From positions 1 to 29,981 of the forward strand of contig DBTO01000124.1 in assembly GCA_002307095.1 (NCBI GenBank): a stretch of DNA of 29,981 nucleotides. The letters are read 5' to 3'. The position numbers and the translations under genes are program-made. This stretch comes from Sulfurospirillum sp. UBA1314. GTDB taxonomy: Bacteria; Campylobacterota; Campylobacteria; Campylobacterales; Sulfurospirillaceae. This document shows positions 15,719-24,176 of the stretch, piece after piece. The notes under the pieces are model-generated. The model had not been told where the DNA came from, searched no databases, and saw only the letters and a program-made list of their open reading frames with translations. The first letter of the stretch is position 1. Every line of letters begins with the position of its first letter.

Positions 15719-17539
15719 TTAAACTCTTTTTGCCTCAATGACCATCTGATCGAGGATGGTGAAAAGCTCTTTACTTTTCAATTCAACCACTCTAAAATTC
15801 TCTAAAATGTCTTCCGCTTTTTCCACGCAGTTTCCTTGCGCAATACATGCCAAAGAGGTGCGTACCTTATCATGGACACTGTGATGAGGCTCTTCTAAGA
15901 GAGGATAACTTGCCACAGTACTAAAAGCTTTTTTACCATCGCCCTCGTCATACCATTTGCCAAGTCTACATTGATGGTGATCTGCAAAGGTTGTTGTCTC
16001 TTTATTTTTAAAGAGTGAACTGTAGGCATTGAGTTTAAAAATAATATGATCAAGTTTGGCAAGCTCAATGAAGATATCATACGAGATCATAAGATTTTCG
16101 TGGCGAATAGTATTGGCATTGGTGGTGAGCTCTTGTAATTTCTCTTTAAAGCATTCGACTTCTTGGACAGAGCTTTTCACATAGGTTTCGGTACTTTCAG
16201 TGCCTTCCACCATGGTTTCAGCATTTTGTTTCAAAATATTGATGGTCGCTTCCACTTCAGTGGTCGCTTTTTGTGTTCGTTCAGCGAGTTTTCGTACTTC
16301 ATCTGCAACCACCGCAAAACCACGTCCATGTTCACCTGCACGCGCTGCCTCAATGGCGGCGTTGAGTGCTAAAAGATTTGTTTGATCGGAAATGTCTTTA
16401 ATCAGTGCAATGACTTGTGCAATCTCTTCCGTACTGTGTTTAACCCCATTAGCATTGGTGCGAGTTTCATCGATTTTTACAACGATGCTGTCCATAGAAG
16501 AGATGATTTGATCGGTACTGCGGTGGACTTCTTGCACGACTAAAGACGTTTGATCGTTCAGATTTAAAATGGTTTGCAGTGTCTTTATCGTTGTTTGCAT
16601 GGTCTCTTGAATATCAAGACTCCCTTGTGTTGCACCTTCACTCATAAGGTCTGTAAGTGAGATCATTAATTTTGAGTGTTTCATTTGTTGATGAATTTGC
16701 TCATGCGCTTCTTTGATTTTGTGCTCTTCTTCTTCGGCAAGGTTGACACTTTGTTCAAACTTATCAAAAAGAAGGTTGAAATTACGTGAAGTTTGTGCAA
16801 TTTCATCGTTGCTTTCAATCGGTAATCGGTTAGAAAGATTGCCTTTTTCAGAAGCCAGCATTGCCGCGATGGTTTTCAGTTTATTGATATTTTTCAGAAT
16901 AATCGTATTGGTGAAACCTAAAACACTCAAGAGAATGAGGATGCCTAAAAAAGCACTCAATGCAATGGTGATGTACCCTTTTTTAAGCGCGTTATTGGAA
17001 ACATTTTCATCCGCGTCGGCTTGTTGGTTTGCCATCAACACGAGTTGGTCGACAAAGCCTCTATGCAGATCGTAATAGGTTTTGAGCTCCCCATTTAAAA
17101 GGGCATACGCTTCATCGCTGTTTTTTTGCTCAACTGCGGGGATAAACTTTTTTTCGGTAATATCAAAGTAGGTCAGTGCTGAGCTTTTGATGTCATCTAA
17201 AATCAGTTTTCGTATCGCAGGTTCAAGCTCATTTTGATGCTCACTCCAATAGAGTTGACGATCGAGAAAATCTTTTTTGAGGCTCGCAATATTACGCTTA
17301 AGTTCATCAATCTTTGAAGGCTCCGCATTCGCCAATTGATAGGTAATAAGACGTGTTTCTATAATATATTCAGGCGGCGGGAGAATATCGGCTAAAAGGT
17401 CTTTGGAGAGAATAATTTTGGTGTAAAGATCCCCTTTAATTTGAACCGTTTGAATAGTAATAAAGGAGACACCAATCACCAGTACAACTACCAAAACACT
17501 GATAAGTGCTGTTATCATCAATCGTAATTTTATCGTCAT
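15719..17539 (-). CDS. Methyl-accepting chemotaxis protein with C-terminal CZB zinc domain
   Basis: 606-residue chemoreceptor. TM1 at residues 7-29, a helical periplasmic sensor at about 30-187 (ILPPPEYIIETRLITYQL, likely four-helix bundle), TM2 at 189-213, HAMP at about 215-265. The signalling hairpin has its tip at DISDQTNLLALNAAIEAARA (382-401), followed by GEHGRGFAVVADEVRKLAERT, which is the kinase-contact region. The C-terminus is a chemoreceptor zinc-binding domain: His498 (KLDHIIFKLN), FADHHQCRLGKWY with Cys524, and PHHSVHDKV with His553/556. This domain, established for zinc and oxidant sensing in other bacteria, adds a cytosolic input. No C-terminal CheR-binding pentapeptide is seen. 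ATG at 17539 has AAGG 7 bases upstream. Confidence 0.95.
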   Translation of the reverse strand: MTIKLRLMITALISVLVVVLVIGVSFITIQTVQIKGDLYTKIILSKDLLADILPPPEYIIETRLITYQLANAEPSKIDELKRNIASLKKDFLDRQLYWSEHQNELEPAIRKLILDDIKSSALTYFDITEKKFIPAVEQKNSDEAYALLNGELKTYYDLHRGFVDQLVLMANQQADADENVSNNALKKGYITIALSAFLGILILLSVLGFTNTIILKNINKLKTIAAMLASEKGNLSNRLPIESNDEIAQTSRNFNLLFDKFEQSVNLAEEEEHKIKEAHEQIHQQMKHSKLMISLTDLMSEGATQGSLDIQETMQTTIKTLQTILNLNDQTSLVVQEVHRSTDQIISSMDSIVVKIDETRTNANGVKHSTEEIAQVIALIKDISDQTNLLALNAAIEAARAGEHGRGFAVVADEVRKLAERTQKATTEVEATINILKQNAETMVEGTESTETYVKSSVQEVECFKEKLQELTTNANTIRHENLMISYDIFIELAKLDHIIFKLNAYSSLFKNKETTTFADHHQCRLGKWYDEGDGKKAFSTVASYPLLEEPHHSVHDKVRTSLACIAQGNCVEKAEDILENFRVVELKSKELFTILDQMVIEAKRV

Positions 17540-17701
17540 CGCCGAGCCTTTTTGAAAGGGTATGTCTTATCAATGCAAAGCGCATAAGTGGAAACTTATG
17601 CAAAAATTATTCCAATGAAGTTAATTTTATCTTAAATGTATTATAAGATAAATAAACAAAAATATGTCAAAAATATGAGTCTGAAGTGTTATAGTGTGCA
17701 A

Positions 17702-17725
17702 AAAATGTTTACATGTAAACATTTT
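17702..17725. repeat. TTTACATGTAAA palindrome inside a perfect 24-bp palindrome
   Basis: AAAATGTTTACATG at 17702-17715 and its exact mirror to 17725: all 12 pairs match. It overlaps the last two bases of the acyl-CoA synthetase stop codon and lies where that transcript would terminate. Confidence 0.9.
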
Positions 17726-19364
17726 AATGCGTATATTTGTGACGAAGTTCTTTTTTATTTACTTTACCAATGCTGGTTTTATCGATGCTTTCGACAAATT
17801 TTATTTTCAAAAGCATGCTTTCTCGCGCCATAATCCCTTTGTTGATAAATTCCTTAGCGTGCAGTAGCAACGCTTTATCGCTAAGGGATTTTGTAGCATC
17901 TTTCACGACAAGCGCAAGCGGACGCTCTCCCCATTTTTCATCATCGATGCCAATAACCGCGACCTCTTTGACCGAGGGGTGACGGTTGATGATGTCTTCG
18001 AGTTCAAGCGAAGAGACCCACTCACCACCCACTTTGATAATGTCTTTCATCCGATCCGTGATCTTAATGTAGCCTTTCTCATCCATGGTGGCGATATCGC
18101 CTGTATGCAAATAGCCACCTTGCCAAAGAATTTCAGAGTTTTTTTGATCTTTGAAATAGCCCTGTGTAAGCCAAGGTGAACGCACAACAATTTCACCCGA
18201 ATGCGCGCCATCATGAAGCAGTGGTCGCATCGTTTCATCCACAACTTGAATCTCCACAAGCCCCATGGGTCGACCCGTTTTAATGCGAATATCACTTTGT
18301 GCATCTTCATTCAGATCCAACATCTCAGGTGTGAGCTGTGCAATGCTCAAAATGGGACAGGTTTCACTCATGCCGTACCCCGTAAACATATCGATGCCCC
18401 TTTTAAGGGCTTCTTGGCACATTGCTTTGGGAAGAGCGGCTCCTCCGATCATCACTTTCCAACCACGCAGATCAACCTCATTGATTTTAGGCGAATTAAA
18501 AAGCATGTGCATAATGGTCGGAACGCAATGTGAAAAAGTGACTCTCTCTTTCGCGATCAGCTCTAAGAGAAGATCAGGAATGTAGCGCCCTGGATAGACC
18601 TGTTTGACCCCTAACATCGTCGCCACATAAGGCAATCCCCACGCATGGACATGAAACATGGGGGTGATTGGCATGTAAACATCTCCTTGGCGAAAATTGC
18701 CTTGATGCGGAGCGCTTCCAAGTGTTGAGAGTGCGCCTAGGGTATGAAGTACCAGTTGGCGGTGGGTAAAGTAAACGCCTTTTGGAAATCCTGTCGTTCC
18801 AGTCGTATAAAACGTTGTTGCACGCGTGTTTTCATCGAAGTCTGGAAAGTCGAAAAAATCGGGTTGATTTTCGATCAATGCTTCGTATTCGCCTTTTACA
18901 TGTAAAGAAGTTGGTAGTATTTTTTCATCATCACTCAGCACAATAAAATGCTCCACATCCAGTCTTCCCTTGATCTGTTCAAGGAGTGGCAAAAAGTCAG
19001 TATGCGCTAAAATAACATCATCTTCGGCATGATCAATCGTGTAGAGAATCTGCTCAGGGCTGAGACGAATATTGATCGTGTGTAAAATAGCGCCCAGCAT
19101 CGGAATGGCAAAGTAGCACTCCAAATAACGGTGCGAATCATAATCCATCACCGCGACCGTATCGCCTTTTCTGACGCCCAGAGCGCTTAACATATGTGCC
19201 AGTTTATGCACACGTTTTTTAAAAGTTGCGTAGGTAAAACGTTTGTCACCACGGTAGACTATCTCTTGGGTTGGGTCGAAATAAATGGGAGCGTTTAGGA
19301 TGTTTTTAATCAAGAGTTGATAATTATGGGCGTAAGGGTTATTCAGTGTTTTTTCAAGCAGCAC
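17724..19364 (-). CDS. AMP-binding acyl-CoA synthetase (fatty acid-CoA ligase-like)
   Basis: 546-residue adenylate-forming enzyme that would activate a fatty or other carboxylic acid to its acyl-CoA via an acyl-AMP. Seen: the P-loop motif YTTGTTGFPKGVYFTHRQL, GYGMSETCPI, the hinge/ATP region YLHTGDIATMDEKGYIKITD, IIKVGGEWVSSLELED, and the C-terminal catalytic Lys in SIGKVNKKEL. The length and the TxxTTGFPKGV motif fit medium/long-chain ligases of the AlkK/FadD-like group. Start is GTG at 19364 preceded by AAGGAG. It follows aroE on the same strand by 20 bases and is the last gene of that run. Chain-length preference cannot be read. It may serve fatty-acid salvage or degradation of an aromatic or aliphatic acid. 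Confidence 0.9.
   Translation of the reverse strand: MLLEKTLNNPYAHNYQLLIKNILNAPIYFDPTQEIVYRGDKRFTYATFKKRVHKLAHMLSALGVRKGDTVAVMDYDSHRYLECYFAIPMLGAILHTINIRLSPEQILYTIDHAEDDVILAHTDFLPLLEQIKGRLDVEHFIVLSDDEKILPTSLHVKGEYEALIENQPDFFDFPDFDENTRATTFYTTGTTGFPKGVYFTHRQLVLHTLGALSTLGSAPHQGNFRQGDVYMPITPMFHVHAWGLPYVATMLGVKQVYPGRYIPDLLLELIAKERVTFSHCVPTIMHMLFNSPKINEVDLRGWKVMIGGAALPKAMCQEALKRGIDMFTGYGMSETCPILSIAQLTPEMLDLNEDAQSDIRIKTGRPMGLVEIQVVDETMRPLLHDGAHSGEIVVRSPWLTQGYFKDQKNSEILWQGGYLHTGDIATMDEKGYIKITDRMKDIIKVGGEWVSSLELEDIINRHPSVKEVAVIGIDDEKWGERPLALVVKDATKSLSDKALLLHAKEFINKGIMARESMLLKIKFVESIDKTSIGKVNKKELRHKYTH
18895..18906. repeat. TTTACATGTAAA palindrome, perfect 12-mer
   Basis: Inside the acyl-CoA synthetase gene, minus-strand reading TTA CAT GTA AA = LHVK in TSLHVKGEYE, in a variable stretch before the P-loop motif. 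Confidence 0.9.
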
Positions 19365-19384
19365 TGCCTCTCCTTTTAGGAAAT

Positions 19385-20176
19385 TTAGAGTTCAAAAGCA
19401 GGGCGCATCAACGATTCGATGATTTTGGCGTCATAGTGTTTGGCAAAAAAGAGGTTAAAAGCGAGCACACCTTGGTAAAGGAGCATCTCTTTCCCATCTT
19501 TACATGTAAGATGGTATTCTTTCGCGAGTTCTAAAAAAGGGGTTTGTTTATTGTAAATCACATCAAAAGCGTAGGTTGCCTCTTGGAAAATACTCTTTAA
19601 AAGCTTCTCCTCACACGGATACGCTTCCTCTTTGAGTCCTGCTGATGTGGTGTTGATGATGAGGTCGTAAGGGATGGGGCTAAACGTCTCCCATGTTTTA
19701 CATGTAAAGCCTTTGGCTTCAAAAAAAGTAAGCCTTGATGCGGAACGGTTGAGAATTGTTGCTTCAATTTGGTGTGTTTTTAAGATCATTGCAATCGCTT
19801 TTGCCGTTCCACCTGCGCCTAAAATAAGAGCATTTTTGATAGCGCCAAAGCTTTTAATCGCTTCATAAAAACCTTCGGCATCGGTGTTGTAACCAATGAC
19901 ACGTGTTCCTTCTTTGACCAAGGTATTGACCGCGCCGATCTCTTTGGCAACTCCTCGCACTTCATCACACTGTGCAAACGCTGCCTCTTTATGAGGAACG
20001 GTCACATTCGCACCCGTTAAATCCATCGCATGAAAGGTTGAGAGAAGTTTTAGAGGATCGGTAATGGCTTGGCGAACATAACAGCCATCAATGCCAAGTC
20101 CTGCAAGAACGGAGTTATGCAATCTTGGGGAGATCGAATGCGCAACGGGGTCGCCAAAAATACTAAAGAGTAACAT
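19385..20176 (-). CDS. aroE: Shikimate dehydrogenase
   Basis: 263-residue NADP-dependent enzyme that reduces 3-dehydroshikimate to shikimate in chorismate synthesis. Seen: substrate site HSISPRLHN near the N-terminus, the catalytic Lys in GANVTVPHKEAAF, nucleotide loop LILGAGGTAKAIAM with LNRSASR after it (Arg that usually selects NADP), INTTSAGL, and the C-terminal MLLYQGVLAFNLF. All catalytic residues appear intact. It starts 6 bases after the trpE-like stop, so the two aromatic-pathway genes are translationally close. The gene contains two TACATGTA palindromes 197 bases apart, which encode HLTCKDG and GFTCKTW. Confidence 0.96.
   Translation of the reverse strand: MLLFSIFGDPVAHSISPRLHNSVLAGLGIDGCYVRQAITDPLKLLSTFHAMDLTGANVTVPHKEAAFAQCDEVRGVAKEIGAVNTLVKEGTRVIGYNTDAEGFYEAIKSFGAIKNALILGAGGTAKAIAMILKTHQIEATILNRSASRLTFFEAKGFTCKTWETFSPIPYDLIINTTSAGLKEEAYPCEEKLLKSIFQEATYAFDVIYNKQTPFLELAKEYHLTCKDGKEMLLYQGVLAFNLFFAKHYDAKIIESLMRPAFEL
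19500..19509. repeat. TTACATGTAA palindrome, perfect 10-mer
   Basis: Inside aroE, minus-strand reading ACA TGT AAA = Thr-Cys-Lys in HLTCKDGK. Confidence 0.85.
19697..19708. repeat. TTTACATGTAAA palindrome, perfect 12-mer
   Basis: Inside aroE, minus-strand reading TTT ACA TGT AAA = Phe-Thr-Cys-Lys in GFTCKTWE. Confidence 0.9.
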
Positions 20177-20182
20177 GAGCAG

Positions 20183-21595
20183 TTACTCTCTAAGGTCATC
20201 AAGCGAGCTGGTCATGGCACCTAGTTTATTGGTTACTTCGAGGTATTCAAGCTCTGGTTTGCTATCCGCCACAATGCCACCTCCTGCTTGGAAAATAATC
20301 TTCTCCTCGTCGAGGTAAGCGGTTCGAATCATAATGCAGCTGTCCATATTGCCATCAAATCCAAAATAACCCGCCGCTCCACTGTAAAAGCTTCGCTTCA
20401 AACCTTCAAAATCGCTAATAAGCTCCATCGCACGAATCTTAGGTGTTCCAGTCATCGTTCCAGCGGTAAAGGTGGCTGCAAAAAGATCAAACATATCGTA
20501 TTTGGCATCGAGCACTGCTTCGATGTCACTGACCATGTGCATGACGTGAGAATAACGTTCCACACGCATCATCTCTTTAACTTTCACACTGCCCACTTTT
20601 GCCACGCGACCAAGGTCATTGCGTCCAAGATCGATCAGCATCAAATGCTCCGCACGCTCTTTTTCGTCACTCAGCATCTCTTTTTCGTACGCCATATCTT
20701 TCTCATACGTCGATCCGCGTTTGCGTGTGCCTGCAATCGGGCGAAGCGTTATGCGCCCATCTTTGAGTCCGACCATCACTTCAGGTGAACTGCCGATGAT
20801 CGCAAATGTGGGATAGGAGAGATAAAACATATATGGTGATGGATTTTTCTGGCGCAAAATACGGTAAAAACTCAAACGATCAATTTTCGCGTACTGGGTA
20901 AAACGATTCGACATCAAAATCTGAAAAACATCTCCACTACGAATCATCTCTTTAGCTTGTGCAACCATCTCAAAAAAGTGCTCTTTGGAAAGCGCAAACG
21001 AACTTTTGCTTTTATCGACAATCGCTGTTTGAATTGGGATGTGATGATGAGGCTCTTTAAGGGTCGCCTCAATGGCATCCAGTTGAGCTGCAATGTGAGG
21101 TACAAATGTGCTTAAGACAAGTGTATTGGTTTTATGCGAAAAGGTACAGACGAGTTTAGGACGCATCAGGTCGATTTCGGGAATGTGAAGCTCATCTTTG
21201 AGCCCATCCATGTGTGAGCGTAAGCGCGGCTCAAAAATCTTCACAGCATCATAACCGATGTAACCGATAAAACCATCTATAAAGCCAACACCTAGCTCTT
21301 TGGCATAGTTTTGGTAGAGCGTTTTATCCAGTTCTGCGTAGCGTTTTTTTAAAAAGGTAAACGGGTTAGCGCCTAAATCGTGAGAGATGCCCTCTTCATC
21401 GATGTGTACCGCCAGATCATTTTGGTGAATGACACGCTCGCGTGCGCCAATAAAGAGAAAACTAAAGTTGCCATCATTGTTGTTGATGGCACTTTCAAAC
21501 AAAAAGCAGAGCTCACCTTGAAAATAATCCTGCAATTTTGCAAAGATCGTAATCGGGGTGAGCTGATCGAAAAGAATTTTACGAGAGCTTAGCAC
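20183..21595 (-). CDS. trpE: Anthranilate synthase component I-like chorismate-binding enzyme
   Basis: 470-residue enzyme of the TrpE/PabB family, which aminates chorismate. Seen: GDVFQILMSNRF near 221-232, RPIAGTRKRG near 285-294, DLGRNDLGRVA near 322-332, and GTMTGTPKIRAMELI at 379-393. PIAGT favours anthranilate synthase (tryptophan branch); PabB enzymes usually have PIKGT at that place. FLFESA at 31-36 fits the LLES feedback site of TrpE. No glutamine amidotransferase subunit (trpG/pabA) is adjacent, so the partner must be encoded elsewhere or ammonia is used. GTG at 21595 begins one base after the SPOR-gene stop. PabB activity is not excluded. It forms a run with aroE and the SPOR gene. 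Confidence 0.85.
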   Translation of the reverse strand: MLSSRKILFDQLTPITIFAKLQDYFQGELCFLFESAINNNDGNFSFLFIGARERVIHQNDLAVHIDEEGISHDLGANPFTFLKKRYAELDKTLYQNYAKELGVGFIDGFIGYIGYDAVKIFEPRLRSHMDGLKDELHIPEIDLMRPKLVCTFSHKTNTLVLSTFVPHIAAQLDAIEATLKEPHHHIPIQTAIVDKSKSSFALSKEHFFEMVAQAKEMIRSGDVFQILMSNRFTQYAKIDRLSFYRILRQKNPSPYMFYLSYPTFAIIGSSPEVMVGLKDGRITLRPIAGTRKRGSTYEKDMAYEKEMLSDEKERAEHLMLIDLGRNDLGRVAKVGSVKVKEMMRVERYSHVMHMVSDIEAVLDAKYDMFDLFAATFTAGTMTGTPKIRAMELISDFEGLKRSFYSGAAGYFGFDGNMDSCIMIRTAYLDEEKIIFQAGGGIVADSKPELEYLEVTNKLGAMTSSLDDLRE

Positions 21596-21596
21596 C

Positions 21597-22349
21597 TTAC
21601 TTCACCCTGTAAATAAATGCGTTTTTGTTCACACTTGAACGAATAAGGACAAGCGCACTTTCGGCATCACTTGATTTGGCATACGGTCCAATTAAGATTT
21701 TCGTTACTTTATTGCCATTAACCACGGTCGTGTAGAGTTTATACTCAAACCCTTTGGATTTAATATCATTCAGTTGTTTTGCCTCAGGTGTTGTCGCAAC
21801 AGCGCCTACTTGAACATAAATTCCTGCATCGGCGCTTCCGCCAGTAGATGCTTTCTCGCTCGAGCTTACTTCGGTACTACGAAGCAGAGGTTGTGCCTTT
21901 GGCTCTTCTTTAACTTTTGCAGGCGTTGCCTCTTTTGCTTTGGCAGGAGCCACTTCCTTCACAGGTTGTGTTGTTGTGACTGGCGTTGTGGTTGATTCTT
22001 TGGATTTCGCGTCAGTGCCCTTTGAATCTTCTTGTTTTTGAGCCTCTTTTTCTTTAAGCGTTTTGATCATATCTTCAAAACTCTCTTTTTTAGGGTTCTC
22101 TTCGATAATGGGCACTTGCTTAAAGAGTTGGTCATCTTTAGGAATTTGTGTCTCTTGCGTCGGTTCAGGTGGCAAAATTAACTTAGAAGTGTCTTTTCCT
22201 GGATCTTTGTTTGCTACTTTCATGCTTGCGAGTGCGACCAAAAAGACAAGAATCAAAAAAGCAACTAAAATAAGGATACGCTTCATTTTAAGGGTCTTAT
22301 TATCCCCTTTTTCTAACACAATATCACTAAGCTCATTTCTATTTTCCAT
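21597..22349 (-). CDS. SPOR-domain inner membrane protein
   Basis: 250-residue bitopic protein. About 24 cytosolic residues, one membrane helix at about 25-46 (ILILVAFLILVFLVALASM), a long periplasmic linker rich in Lys, Glu, Pro, Ala and Thr (about 60-170), and a C-terminal SPOR domain at about 176-250 (GIYVQVGAVATTPEAKQL to KNAFIYRVK). SPOR domains bind denuded glycan strands at division septa, so a role in cell division or envelope remodelling is the likely one. ATG at 22349 is preceded by AAGGAGAA. A membrane protein of this type holds the same place between the DUF1882 gene and aroE in Campylobacter, from memory, which suggests an orthologue. In this window a trpE-like gene is inserted between it and aroE. 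Confidence 0.9.
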   Translation of the reverse strand: MENRNELSDIVLEKGDNKTLKMKRILILVAFLILVFLVALASMKVANKDPGKDTSKLILPPEPTQETQIPKDDQLFKQVPIIEENPKKESFEDMIKTLKEKEAQKQEDSKGTDAKSKESTTTPVTTTQPVKEVAPAKAKEATPAKVKEEPKAQPLLRSTEVSSSEKASTGGSADAGIYVQVGAVATTPEAKQLNDIKSKGFEYKLYTTVVNGNKVTKILIGPYAKSSDAESALVLIRSSVNKNAFIYRVK

Positions 22350-22375
22350 CGGTTCTCCTTAGAATGATGTTGTAA

Positions 22376-22918
22376 CTACATATGCTTCGACCAAGAAGCG
22401 CCTCGCTCTTTTTGGTACAAGTCATAAGGCAGTGCCAAAATGTTAAACTCTTTTGGAAGCTCCTGTGTTGGGAACATTCTCCACTCGCGCGGAAGCTTTT
22501 GTGCAAGCTTTGCTGAGAGCATTTTAGCGATCTGATACCCCTCTTGCAAGGTAGTATGACCTTTATGAACATACAGATGCAGATGACCCTCCGTTTTACT
22601 TTTATACGCCGTAAAATTGATGAATCCCTCTTCTCTAAGCAAAAGTTGTGCCCTATGCCAAAATCGCTCGGTATTTCTTCCATTATAGTCAAAAACAATG
22701 TTTTCGACTTTATCAAAGCGGTTAATCAGCGAGTGTGCAACGGTGATTTTTCCATCAAGATGATCTCTGATGATACTGTTGTTCAAAGGCTGATCAATGC
22801 GCTCGTATTTGTCAAAAAAGACTCTCCCTCCAAAATCGATCTTTTGGACAATAGTGTCACGTTTGATCCAATAGTGATCCGTAATCATTTTGATGAGAGA
22901 GACGTCAATGGTGTACAT
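22376..22918 (-). CDS. DUF1882 family protein
   Basis: 180-residue soluble protein of the Campylobacterota-specific DUF1882 family, recognised from sequence and position just downstream of glyA (HP0184 in H. pylori occupies the same place). The function is not known to me. Seen: FDYNGRNTERFWHRAQLLL near 76-94, TEGHLHLYVHKG at 109-120, and REWRMFPTQ at 144-152. These blocks, in order, recall an archaeo-eukaryotic primase (Prim-Pol) palm: an acidic strand, then a GxHhhh strand, then an FPxQ-like segment. The second Asp of a catalytic DxD is replaced (FDYN), so enzymatic activity is doubtful. ATG at 22918 has AAGGGAA upstream; it begins 8 bases after the glyA stop, so it is in the glyA operon. 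Confidence 0.8.
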   Translation of the reverse strand: MYTIDVSLIKMITDHYWIKRDTIVQKIDFGGRVFFDKYERIDQPLNNSIIRDHLDGKITVAHSLINRFDKVENIVFDYNGRNTERFWHRAQLLLREEGFINFTAYKSKTEGHLHLYVHKGHTTLQEGYQIAKMLSAKLAQKLPREWRMFPTQELPKEFNILALPYDLYQKERGASWSKHM

Positions 22919-22926
22919 AATTTCCC

Positions 22927-24174
22927 TTAGTAGGTTGGTCTGTCGTAAATAATAAAGTTGCTTGCAAGCGTTTTCATCTCATCTTTAATCTTTACATGTA
23001 ACGCTTCATCGTTGATATTATCTAAAACATCGGCAATTTTATTGGCAATAATTTCAAACTCTTTCTCTTTCATACCACGTGCGGTTAAAGCAGGTGAACC
23101 GATGCGAACACCACTGGTGACAAACGGACTTCGGGTTTCACCAGGGACCGTATTTTTATTGACTGTGATGCCTGCACGACCAAGGGCTAGATCAGCCTCT
23201 TTACCACTAAATTCTTTGTTCAAAAATGAAACGAGTACCAAATGGTTATCAGTACCGCCACTCACGATGTCATAACCACGTTTAATGAGTACGTTTGCCA
23301 AAACTTTGGCATTGGCACGGACTTGTTTCGCATACACTGTCCACTCTGGTTTTAAGTTTTCTGCAAACCCAACCGCTTTAGCAGCAATGACATGCACTAA
23401 TGGACCACCTTGAATACCAGGGAAGATCGCGCTATTGACTTTCTTAGCGATCTCTTCATCGTTGGTAAGAATGATACCACCACGAGGACCACGAAGCGTT
23501 TTGTGTGTTGTTGATGTTACAATATGGCAGTGTGGGAACGGACTTGGATGTTCACCTGCTGCTACAAGACCTGCAATGTGTGCGATGTCGGCAAAAAGAT
23601 ACGCACCGACTTCATCGGCGATCTCTCTAAATTTAGCAAAATCAATTTCACGTGGGTACGCACTGGCACCACAAACGATCATTTTAGGTTTAACAATGTG
23701 CGCAATTTCTCTTACTTTTTCATAATTAATGCGACCATCCAGCTCAACACCATAGAAAAAACTCGAATACGTTTTACCCGAACTGCTCACTTTCGCACCG
23801 TGTGTTAAGTGACCACCGTGGCTTAAATCCATACCTAAAATTTTATCAAATGGGGTAAGCAGCGCTTGGTAGACACCTTGGTTCGCTTGACTACCTGAAT
23901 TTGGTTGCACATTCGCATACGTACAGCCAAAGAGTTTACACACACGATCAATCGCCAGTTGCTCAACTGCATCAGCAAATTCGCAACCACCATAGTAGCG
24001 TTTGCCAGGATAACCTTCAGCATATTTGTTGGTAAAAACACTGCCCATGGCTTCCATAACAGCAGGATAGGTAAAGTTTTCACTTGCAATCATCTCTAAA
24101 TGGTCACATTGTCGGTTCAACTCTTTTACAGTTAGATCGTAAATAGCGGGGTCAATATTTTTTAGAATACTCAT
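22927..24174 (-). CDS. glyA: Serine hydroxymethyltransferase
   Basis: 415-residue PLP enzyme that interconverts serine and glycine and charges tetrahydrofolate with one-carbon units. Seen: MIASENFTYPAV near 28-39, EGYPGKRYYGG near 53-63, QPNSGSQANQGVY near 90-102, the PLP-stacking region LFADIAHIAGL (Asp196), and the Schiff-base Lys225 in STTHKTLRGPRGG. Length and motifs are normal. ATG at 24174 lies 2 bases after the lysS stop; its ribosome site (GAGGAATAAA) is inside the end of lysS, which indicates translational coupling. A TTACATGTAA element encodes ALHVK near the C-terminus. Confidence 0.98.
   Translation of the reverse strand: MSILKNIDPAIYDLTVKELNRQCDHLEMIASENFTYPAVMEAMGSVFTNKYAEGYPGKRYYGGCEFADAVEQLAIDRVCKLFGCTYANVQPNSGSQANQGVYQALLTPFDKILGMDLSHGGHLTHGAKVSSSGKTYSSFFYGVELDGRINYEKVREIAHIVKPKMIVCGASAYPREIDFAKFREIADEVGAYLFADIAHIAGLVAAGEHPSPFPHCHIVTSTTHKTLRGPRGGIILTNDEEIAKKVNSAIFPGIQGGPLVHVIAAKAVGFAENLKPEWTVYAKQVRANAKVLANVLIKRGYDIVSGGTDNHLVLVSFLNKEFSGKEADLALGRAGITVNKNTVPGETRSPFVTSGVRIGSPALTARGMKEKEFEIIANKIADVLDNINDEALHVKIKDEMKTLASNFIIYDRPTY
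22992..23001. repeat. TTACATGTAA palindrome, perfect 10-mer
   Basis: Inside glyA, minus-strand reading TTA CAT GTA AAG = LHVK in EALHVKIKDE, close to the C-terminus. Confidence 0.85.
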
Positions 24175-24176
24175 TT

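Noticed and set aside
20183..21595. Annotation of the chorismate enzyme as PabB (folate branch)
   Set aside because: The PIAGT motif and an LFES feedback-like site favour TrpE; PabB enzymes usually carry PIKGT. Left as a stated alternative.
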